Shown in pieces: positions 59,101 through 64,000 of a stretch of DNA of 64,000 nucleotides. Every line of letters begins with the position of its first letter. Position 1 is the first letter of the stretch. The DNA comes from Diphasiastrum complanatum (lineage: Eukaryota; Streptophyta; Lycopodiopsida; Lycopodiales; Lycopodiaceae), in the NCBI GenBank assembly GCA_029204225.1, contig CM055092.1, positions 68,084,810 through 68,148,809 on the forward strand. The letters run 5' to 3'. The notes beneath the pieces were generated by a model. The model did not search any database. It saw only the letters and a list, made by a program, of their open reading frames with translations, and had not been told where the DNA came from. The position numbers and the translations under genes are program-made.

Positions 59101-61349
59101 TGCCACACTATCTTCTGAGCTTTAGATGTTGATGGGCTCCCATTGGTAGCGCTCCTTTCTTAGAGTTGTCTTTGTCCTTACTTTACAAGGAGCCCCATCT
59201 TCCCCAATTGCCATAAATGCTATGTTCTCCTCCTCCTCCTGCTCTTCAGCCACGTTTGCCTGCACCGCGTTCCTTTTCTTCATATCTTCAGCTCGTTTGT
59301 TGCATTACATAGCTATGTGTCCAGTGTTGCTATAGTAATAGCAAACGATGTCTCTCCTGCGTTCTGCATGCGTAGTTTTTCCCGTTCGCACATGCCATCC
59401 TTCTCCACTTCCTTCAGATTGAACCTTCTTCTCCATTCCCTGCCTCCTTGGGTTGTCCTTGAAATATGTTCTTGACATTCTCCTGATCAGCGCTAATTCT
59501 TATGTTCTTACCTGACTTTTCCTCCTCTCGTCTTCCTGCAGCAACCTCTTCATGACATCTGTGATTTCAAGATCCTCAATCCTGCTACTCTCGAGCACCA
59601 TTATCACCGGGTCATAGGACACCAGAAGGCTTCCTAGGATGGTGAACACAAGGTGAGTCTTCTCCACAGGCGCTCCTGCTGCCTCCAGCTAACTTGCAAG
59701 CCCCTTCATTTTCTCGAGATGCTCCAACAACGAATCTCCCTCCATCATTCTAATGTTTGCTAGCTTCCTCCTCAGAAGCAGCAGATTCGTCACGCTCTTT
59801 CCTTCATAAATTCCCTCCAGTGTTCTCCACACGGTCTTCGAATCCTTCGCATCCTACCTGCGAAGCTGGTACCTCACCCAAGCTTAGGCAGATGGTTGCG
59901 AATGCCTTCTTTTCTCATTCTTGGAGAGTTCTGACGGCATCAGCATTCGGCACTCCCTCTCGATCGACCACAGGCAGAGGTTCCGTTCCTTCCACAATCC
60001 CCCACAGGCCTTTCTCTTCCAGGATCATCTTGATCCTCCACTTCCATAGAGCGTATTTTTCTCCCTCGAACCTTTTGATTGTTCTGTGCTCAGCATGCAC
60101 TTGCCCCTCCATATCCTGCTATCCGAATCCTCTGGCGCTTTCGTCTTGCTCTGGATCTTTCTGCTCCGTACCCTGTCTCTTCGGCTGCCGTCAGCAGCTG
60201 TCGGTCGTACGTGGGCCCATAACCTTTGGGAAGTGTGTCAGAATTCCTTTGGCCAAGTACAATAGGAACTGAGCACAAAATCAAAAACAAAACAAAGATC
60301 TTCAATGATTCGCAGTAATCACAAAGCAATCACATCAAGCAAATTGCAAAACAGAGATTACACAAAAAAACATACATCCGTTCTATTAATTATCCATTAT
60401 ATGCACAAAACATCATCAATGCCAAGAAGGCACTTTTGCCTATGTGTCCTGCTGTACATCAAGAAAACCCTATGCTTACGTGTCCTTAAGTCCTAACTGC
60501 ATCCGACTGTGAAGTGCCGTTATATGGCCACAGTTAATAGCTAACAAACAAACTGTAGTGTGTTTGCGTGAACCTCAATCTACGTCTGCATGCCTCCTCA
60601 ACATGAGTTAGCTCCCAATCCCGCACCTTTTTTGTCAAAGTTACCAACAGAATCCCCGACTGAGCTGAATTTGATAAGAGTGTTACCTATGGCTATGGAA
60701 ACTCGTGCTCGAATCCTGATCTATACATGAAAGAGGTACATCTACAATCCCAAGGGCTCCAAACTTTGCTTGGGCTTTAGATGTGAATGTAGAGTGTAAG
60801 TACTGTACATAGTAATGCAAGTACGAAGGAATACCATTGTAAAAGAATTGGTCGCCGGGCTATGGGTACGAGATCTCAGATTCTCTTTAATATAGAAGCC
60901 ACAAGTATTTGATGAGTTTAGTCACTGTAAATACCTTTACATTGTTAAGGATTTAAGACGTACTACCTTAATAAAAAGATACTATTCCTTTAGATAAGAA
61001 CAATACTCCTAATTTAGAATGATGATCTTGATTATTTTGATTTGCATGTGTGCAGGGAGAAAAAGACACATCTGAGAAAAAAAAGACACAGACTGATTTG
61101 GCTCTCTGTCCTTTGACAACACAGAGAAAACATAACAGCAATGAGCAGATCCCATGCAGTGTATCACAAACTCCTGGCATGGATTCAAAGAGCAATCAGG
61201 CAATTCCATCTGCAAAGAATACCAACACAATTGCAGAAATCTTAGAGGTGCCAAACTTGGAGTTAGCTCTTGGTAGACCCAGTGGCTGGAAAACTGGAGA
61301 GTGTGCAGCAATTTTTAACAGACGGTTCATACTCAACCATTCAACGTAG
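43153..61349 (+). CDS. KAN: KANADI-type GARP transcription factor (six coding exons)
   Basis: KANADI proteins are nuclear DNA-binding repressors that set abaxial (peripheral) identity and antagonise class III HD-ZIP and auxin programmes. Joined exons 43,153-44,158, 44,644-44,720, 45,401-45,446, 45,624-45,828, 47,420-47,489 and 61,056-61,349 give 1,698 bp and 565 residues with phase kept throughout. The GARP domain (about residues 308-372) runs from KRSMRAPRMRWT through HSHFVRAVEVLGGHERATPK and LTLAHVKSHLQMYRT. Possible EAR-type repression motifs are SLQIS (22-26), DINLNEP (92-98) and LELAL (536-540), the last within LELALGRP, the KANADI C-terminal signature. All donors are GT and acceptors AG. 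The start is the only ATG upstream of the conserved N-terminal motif in this frame. No stop or frameshift was found, so the gene is probably active. Confidence 0.93.
44644..44720 (+). CDS. KAN: KANADI exon 2: 77-bp GARP exon
   Basis: Enters after CCCAG and completes the Arg codon, then ATPKSVLELMNVKDLTLAHV and KSHLQ. It ends exactly at CAG before GTACTT. This encodes the recognition-helix region. Confidence 0.95.
45401..45446 (+). CDS. KAN: KANADI exon 3: MYRT exon
   Basis: Follows TCCACAG and encodes MYRTIQTADKRTPST plus one base, then a GTTAGT donor. MYRTxxTxDK directly after SHLQ is the diagnostic KANADI tail of the GARP domain. Confidence 0.93.
45624..45828 (+). CDS. KAN: KANADI exon 4: linker exon
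   Basis: Enters after TTTCGCAG in phase 1 and encodes GTSESETSKKREFVSLQTGK and further Ser/Gln-rich linker to WQASRD plus two bases, before GTGAGT. The linker is poorly conserved in the family. It is placed by splice sites and open phase. Confidence 0.85.
46211..46237. repeat. (GA)n microsatellite in KANADI intron 4
   Basis: Perfect GA repeat of about 27 bp. Confidence 0.95.
46873..47110. repeat. Tandem duplication in KANADI intron 4, 119-bp period
   Basis: Copy 1 (from 46,873) and copy 2 (from 46,992) share CCACAAYCTCTTTCGC, TCAGCTTTG and AAAATTC-type ends with about one difference in five bases. Both stay open in the same relative frame (PQPLSLVSKLSAL against PQSLSQVSNLSAL), but splice phases do not allow them to join the KANADI exons. 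Confidence 0.75.
47420..47489 (+). CDS. KAN: KANADI exon 5, tandem (NAGNAG) acceptor
   Basis: Encodes MQRNGDKITGEISTCNSSC then EETK and ends at AAG before GTAAGA. The acceptor is CAGTAG: use of TAG gives Arg-Met at the junction, and use of CAG (exon from 47,417) adds one Ser. Both keep the frame. This exon is needed to bring phase 2 of exon 4 to phase 0 of exon 6. Confidence 0.8.
48830..48841 (-). other. Primer-binding site for initiator tRNA-Met, minus strand
   Basis: Minus strand reads TGGTATCATAGC, one base off the common plant retroelement PBS TGGTATCAGAGC. It lies five bases inside the LTR at 48,847. Confidence 0.6.
48847..49215 (-). repeat. Probable 5' LTR of a minus-strand retroelement
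   Basis: Minus strand begins TGTCATGCCCACGACTAATC and ends GAGCA just before the primer-binding site, giving TG...CA ends and about 369 bp. No coding region is left to its 3' side (47,800-48,830) and no second LTR is seen. It is an LTR with leader remaining from a lost element. Confidence 0.55.
50365..51780. repeat. Degenerate long-period tandem repeats in KANADI intron 5
   Basis: A unit starting CAAATCAAACTTGGTC, TTGACAYTATCATGRTCAAA recurs at about 50,365, 50,545 and (weaker) 50,737, a period of about 180-190 bp. Further on, a CAAYWATTTTGATSTKGG unit recurs at about 51,329 and 51,661. Both look like eroded satellite-type repeats. Confidence 0.6.
52580..52584. repeat. Target-site duplication of copia E, left
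   Basis: GTTAA, repeated at 60,533-60,537. Confidence 0.6.
52585..52904 (-). repeat. 3' LTR of copia E
   Basis: On the minus strand it starts TGTCGCCATATAATGAC right after a purine tract (GAAGGGAGGGAGGATT) and ends CAGATCACA. Compared with the other LTR it has a 13-bp insertion near 52,860 and keeps an ATCACA end that the other copy lacks. Confidence 0.75.
52905..53412 (-). pseudogene. Copia E RNase H, central part deleted
   Basis: The minus frame gives YADSDWGGDLDDRKSTSGY (catalytic Asp), GGSCISWSCKK, then jumps to SMLGELRIDNTDMVLYNDNQ (last Asp) and HIAIQYHFVRDLVQEEKLEL and ADTMKKPLVK. The stretch with the ALSTTEAEY catalytic Glu, about 20-25 residues, is missing at about 53,240 with a frame change. 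Confidence 0.75.
53600..53604. repeat. Target-site duplication of copia D, left
   Basis: AATCC (GAATCC if six bases), repeated at 56,790-56,794. Removing D rejoins the RT frame of E. Confidence 0.7.
53605..54550 (+). repeat. 5' LTR of copia D, 946 bp
   Basis: Starts TGAAGAAACAAAACG and ends GTTCGCCTCA one base before the primer-binding site. It has a TATA-like CGACTATATACTCTC at about 54,001 and is the most complete LTR of this family in the window. It lets the partial LTRs of A and C be recognised. Confidence 0.85.
54552..54561 (+). other. Primer-binding site of copia D (initiator tRNA-Met)
   Basis: TGGTATCAGA, complementary to the 3' end of initiator tRNA-Met, directly after the LTR with one spacer base. 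Confidence 0.85.
54667..55568 (+). pseudogene. Copia D gag with two zinc knuckles
   Basis: The ATG at 54,667 starts MAPISSIQSRIC, then FLAWKVKTSLMLKGEGLFPW. The frame shifts near 54,935 and 55,160, where a TAG also occurs. The end is open from 55,437 with two intact knuckles, CMKCRRYGHTVDTC (CX2CX4HX4C) and CTHCHKKGHVAIDC. The CAG at about 54,959-54,964 is intact where A has TAG. Between gag and the integrase finger the protease (DSGAT in A) has been deleted, joining KSAQ directly to IDSSTNTLI. Confidence 0.8.
55569..56070 (+). pseudogene. Copia D integrase N-terminal part
   Basis: GRRKGNLYHLKV, LWHRRLCHMN and CDACLKGKMSHTPF give a full HHCC finger. HSDICGPFNVI (first Asp), FIDDYSKFAIVYFIQ and KFTEYVNWAERC follow. 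The frame then crosses the deletion junction (KQIIKDR) into RT-end sequence, so the second Asp and the Glu are lost. Confidence 0.85.
56071..56789 (+). pseudogene. Copia D RT end and RNase H part
   Basis: After the deletion comes the RT end (GATACACCCAGAAAATCCTAG, frame-shifted). The frame from 56,206 has TPYRKLIGSLMYLADNARPN, YSDASWASLKDDCK, SSCEAEYVVAA and MDNTSAIHLTKDLVFHSRTK. A 24-base loss near 56,731, with GATC at both sides, removes KYHLIRD-type residues. The sequence stops at ATGGTTG against the target duplication. Confidence 0.8.
56790..56794. repeat. Target-site duplication of copia D, right
   Basis: AATCC, matching 53,600-53,604. Confidence 0.7.
56795..57670 (-). pseudogene. Copia E reverse transcriptase
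   Basis: Minus frames give WKVAMEEEINSG, then AKGYSQIEGIDYMETFAPVV (57,394), EIEQMDVRTSFLNDDLEEEV, NQPPGFTDG, LYGLKQSSRMWYQK and, one frame over near 57,015, YVDDLVIVC (catalytic). The RT end (GLIEKFRMQECSPV) reaches 56,795. It resumes across D at 53,599 with a KGKPYRNPIGSLMYAMV-type segment. Confidence 0.8.
57671..58620 (-). pseudogene. Copia E integrase, catalytic Asp changed to Asn
   Basis: Minus strand HTDVCGPINPES (first Asp), CIDDFSRKTFLYIL, then RSNNGGEFIANKF where the second Asp is AAC (58,295-58,297), and MSYSP followed by TAG (58,205-58,207) in place of CAG before the QNG block. The second frame (58,168-57,725) holds LPPRFLWAKAVNTAAYISHR and VFVEYLENAFGYKVYNPQT. Just upstream, the finger has YESC where CESC is expected. 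Confidence 0.8.
58621..59110 (-). pseudogene. Copia E protease and pre-integrase region
   Basis: Minus strand WYLDSGATTQCI at about 59,100-59,055 (active site, then a frame change), VIVGNNQSIES, GVMFVPKISKTLLSIKKFLENG (end of protease), then ALWHRRLGHLGAEAL (finger histidines). Open as one frame from 59,089 to 58,205. Confidence 0.8.
59111..60112 (-). pseudogene. Copia E gag
   Basis: The minus-strand ATG at 60,112 starts MEGQVHAEHRTIKRFEGEKY and KMILEEKGLWGIVEG, typical copia gag. After a frame change it reads KTVWRTLEGIYEGKSV, LEHLEKMKGLAS, GSLLVSYDPVIMVLES. TAG codons at 59,854-59,856 and 59,689-59,691 replace glutamines. The zinc knuckle (near 59,300-59,340) is damaged: YYSNTGHIAM, then a TAA, then CN. 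Confidence 0.75.
60234..60532 (-). repeat. 5' LTR of copia E
   Basis: Matches 52,585-52,904. On the minus strand it ends CTGACACAC and lacks the last nine or so bases of its partner, so LTR end and primer-binding site are probably deleted. Confidence 0.75.
60533..60537. repeat. Target-site duplication of copia E, right
   Basis: GTTAA, matching 52,580-52,584. Confidence 0.6.
60538..61055. other. KANADI intron 5, right part
   Basis: AT-rich intron sequence leading to the TGTGTGCAG acceptor of exon 6. No gene or element seen. Confidence 0.7.
61056..61349 (+). CDS. KAN: KANADI exon 6: C-terminal exon
   Basis: Enters after TGTGTGCAG in phase 0 and encodes 97 residues ending NRRFILNHST and TAG. 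It carries the conserved LELALGRPSGW block. The remaining tail after GRP is longer than usual for the family. Confidence 0.9.
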   Translation, partial: GEKDTSEKKKTQTDLALCPLTTQRKHNSNEQIPCSVSQTPGMDSKSNQAIPSAKNTNTIAEILEVPNLELALGRPSGWKTGECAAIFNRRFILNHST

Positions 61350-63074
61350 CATGATGTTATCTGTTTCAAATATTGCAAGTCAGCCTTTTTATTTATCCTT
61401 AATCTTCCGCTCTAGTTGGCTACATTTAAACAGAAAGGAATCCATCCAAAGAAATAGAACAATTGCTAGAGATTGAGGTGTCCATGAGTTTTGGCTTTTC
61501 AGTCAAAGTGAAAATTTGAAAGAAAGCTCTAATTAGCCTTTGCCTTGATCATTGTTAACGTGCTTTTCTCATATATATTGAGAATATAGCATTAGTACTG
61601 AAACTATTCTATTTTTCTAACCCACTTTCGTGTATGGGCTCCAATCAGGAGGTTCCATTCTCTTGGTTTGAAAGTGGCTCTTAAGTTGACAACATACACG
61701 AAGCCTGCCTCTATAGTACCACAACTATGACGAGAAAGCTGCTCCTTTGGTGTATTATAAATTTAGAGCGTACAGCTTTTGTGCCCGCTTACTGAACAAG
61801 AATCAGCAGGTTTAGTCTGTTCATTGAAACAATGTCATATACCTGCAATCTAAAGTAAAATAGCAAGCCCATTCGCTGTCTGTTAAGAAAAGCAGTGGAA
61901 TATATATCTTCTATGTCTCTCATACACCATGTTCATGCTACATAGTACAGAGATGAGAAACGTAGAAGAATAATGCATCAATCATAGAGGACTTGGTCGT
62001 AACTAGCTACAATGACGATTTCAATGAATGCGAATTAGGCATAAGAACATGTATACATGAGAAGTGGCACCTGTGTCAAATAAAATAACGTTACCCCAAG
62101 AACCACTTATTCACATAACGTTACCTAGAGAAGTGAGTAAACATCTATTATCATCGGTTTGTATATTATTGACATTAGGCCCCTTCAATCTAGACAAAAC
62201 AACTATAAAAAAATCAAGAACTCCATGCTTTTATTGAAAGCTTATTGCTTCTGCAGTTGCTTCAAATCATAGAATCTTGCTAGGTAGCTACTGAACGGTA
62301 CTTGCTCCGTATGTACAGAACGCGTATGAGACTGATACTTTTCCTTCAGTCTGGTACTTACAAAAAAGACAAAAACACGGATAGGTCCTCCTAGAGAAGG
62401 TGCAAGGACCCCACACACAAACCAGATTCTTTTGAGTTCTCCTAGAGCAGATTCCAAGCACTCCTTGAATATTCAAGATGAAATTGTTCAGTAATATACA
62501 TGTATTTCGTCTCTAAGTTGTTAGGGTATTCTGAATCTGGCTTTTTCTACAGTTTTGTAATAAGCAACTCTATTAGAATCCATTTATAATTACTCGTTGC
62601 CAAAAGGTATAATGTGAAGCCTGTGTCACGTATTCACAGATTGAAGCAACATTGAAATTTTGTGTAAGCATAAACTTACTGCTAATGTAACTATTCCAAA
62701 TGCATGAGATTCATACCACTATGGCCAAATAAATGTCCAGAAAACACATTCGTATTTGTAGACGACGTCAGTGCTATGGGTTGAACGATAACTCATATGT
62801 TGTCGCGCCAGGTTCCCCTCTCAATTTGGCTGACTACTTAAGCAAAAATGATGATAAAATGCTTCAACTATCTACTCAAGCAGATTACAGAATTTGCTAC
62901 AAGCTGATATCTGATGATTAACAATACGAAAAAGCATACAAAGATTGATCACATGGATTCAAAAGCCAAAATGTGCATTCAATTCAACGAGAGGGTAGGT
63001 ACATATACACGCTCATCTTAGCGCCGTGCCAAGAAAAGTTAAACATTGTCGATAAATCCTAGATTTCATTCTAG
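61350..63074. other. KANADI 3' UTR and downstream intergenic DNA
   Basis: No further coding exon is supported. The 3' UTR end cannot be fixed. The small frames at 62,242-62,476 and 62,733-62,921 show no known motif. Confidence 0.45.
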
Positions 63075-63270
63075 AAGAAAGCACATTGAAATTAAGTATC
63101 ACTACATTAGGAGCAAAATCCTCGATAAGAAGGTATGTCTAAAATTTTGCAATAACACAATATATGGTAGCTAACATATTTACAAATGGATTAAATTGGG
63201 AGGCACACAAGAACTTTTGTGCAATCCTGAATCTGACAATCAAGGCATTCAAGGAGCTAGATTAAGGGAG
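63075..63270 (+). pseudogene. Copia F RNase H end
   Basis: Plus-strand codons KHIEIKYHYIRSKILDKK and LKFCNN match the end of copia RNase H (HIEIxYHxIRxK). After a shift, an ANIFTNGLN-like block (CTAACATATTTACAAATGGATTAAAT) follows, the equivalent of ADIFTKxL. A purine tract ATTAAGGGAGGG follows near 63,261. Confidence 0.7.
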
Positions 63271-63275
63271 GGTCT

Positions 63276-64000
63276 TGGATTTCAATTCTCTCTCTCCCTA
63301 ATCCTATAGCTAATCTAGATCCATTCATTCTCTATATATAATTACTTGTACAGTCACACATTCCACAGAAATACAGAGGTTATTTGAGTATAGTCTTCAG
63401 AAATACACGAGATTGTCGAACAGTCTGTAGAAATACACAGGAATCGCCAACAGGTGTCTGCATGAAGTATCGAATCGACAATGACGAACTATCAAATCAA
63501 ACACAATTGTCGAAGGCAATTTGAACTTTCAACTATTTCGATTCAATTCAACCATCTCTTGATCCTGAGTGATTCCAGCCTTATCTTTTACGATCGGGCA
63601 AAATCTTCAACAAAATAAGATTCTATCAAATAGCAATTGTCAACAACTGAACATAGTGTCTTAATCCATCTTGTAAATGCATTAATTGAGCATTCTTTTA
63701 ATTGTACAACTACTATGTATATATATTCGATAGTGCGTAGCTAGTCAATTAATCCTCCCACAACTCTATGAATTAATGCAAAATAGAGTCCTCTATTCGA
63801 TTTCTCTCTCTAACTACCAGAGTATCATTTTTGAGAGATTGCGCATCTATCAACATTGAGATATGTACACTCTTTCGAACTAATAAAATTTGTTTCAGCA
63901 TAAATTGTCGTGTCCTGTCGCTTGCATAACTTTCTGCTTTGTCTGACTCAAAGTTTGCAGATAAATAACTCGTACATTGATTCGTTTTATGACTGAAAGT
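63276..64000 (+). repeat. 3' LTR of copia F, cut by the window edge
   Basis: Starts about TGGATTTC after the purine tract. It contains the pyrimidine run TCTCTCTCTCC and a TATA motif TCTATATATAATTAC at about 63,331. Its end is not reached. Confidence 0.6.

Larger units (their letters stand above)
52585..60532 (-). mobile_element. Ty1/copia element E, minus strand, split by element D
   Basis: Two LTRs (52,585-52,904 and 60,234-60,532) flank gag, protease, integrase, RT and RNase H read on the minus strand. Five-base duplications GTTAA border it. Element D interrupts its RT at 53,605-56,789. Stops and frameshifts occur in every domain. It lies antisense in KANADI intron 5. Confidence 0.85.

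Noticed and set aside
61056-61349. Direct splice of exon 4 (45,828) to exon 6
   Set aside because: The phase would be wrong and would lead to a stop before the conserved LELALGRP block. Exon 5 at 47,420-47,489 restores the frame.
62733-62921. Small plus-strand frame downstream of KANADI
   Set aside because: It is short and matches no motif. It is probably chance.

Overview
The window is nuclear DNA of a land plant. The evidence is one intact KANADI-type GARP transcription factor gene (a plant-specific family) with canonical GT-AG introns, set among plant-type Ty1/copia, Ty3/gypsy and CACTA transposons and very long GA/CT microsatellites. The 13.6 kb last intron and the density of decayed retroelements suggest a large genome. 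A fern, lycophyte, gymnosperm or other large-genome plant would fit, but I cannot fix the lineage from the sequence.

Layout. 1-3 kb: scrambled copia and transposase-like remnants plus a TCGAC-rich minisatellite whose inverted copy lies at 28.8-29.2 kb. 3.07-8.06 kb: copia element A, with a partial 5' LTR, decayed gag-PR-IN-RT-RNase H and a 3' LTR. 8.06-12.2 kb: copia element B, a better preserved polyprotein. 12.2-14 kb: palindrome-bearing repeats, then an array of GA microsatellites. 14.5-18.4 kb: a CACTA (En/Spm) transposase region on the minus strand, with a divergent plus-strand reading frame at 19.1-19.5 kb. 19.5-20.8 kb: 3' end and LTR of copia C, related to A. 20.8-28.8 kb: simple repeats and largely featureless DNA. 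29-31 kb: head-to-head copia fragments. 32.4-34.9 kb: a minus-strand gag-protease unit between two direct repeats of about 340 bp. 35.1-35.7 and 38.6-38.8 kb: giant CT arrays. 36.2-37.9 kb: a Ty3/gypsy RT/RNase H relic. 43.15-61.35 kb: the KANADI gene in six coding exons (565 codons). 63.07-64 kb: 3' end and LTR of copia F, cut by the window edge.

The KANADI gene is the only host gene I can support. Its fifth intron (47,490-61,055) holds an LTR with a primer-binding site, degenerate tandem repeats, and copia E on the antisense strand (5-bp target duplication GTTAA). Inside E sits copia D on the sense strand (target duplication AATCC). All exon junctions keep phase through this nest, so the gene looks functional despite the load.

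The copia elements A, C and E are disabled mainly by CAG-to-TAG and GAT/GAC-to-AAT/AAC changes, the signature expected from deamination of methylated cytosines. No tRNA, rRNA, CRISPR array or bacterial operon was seen. The window does not show a clearly new biological system. The most unusual items are the nested intron, the NAGNAG acceptor of KANADI exon 5, the gag-protease unit with terminal repeats, the chimeric inverted duplication, and a near-perfect 28-bp palindrome repeated in degenerate copies.
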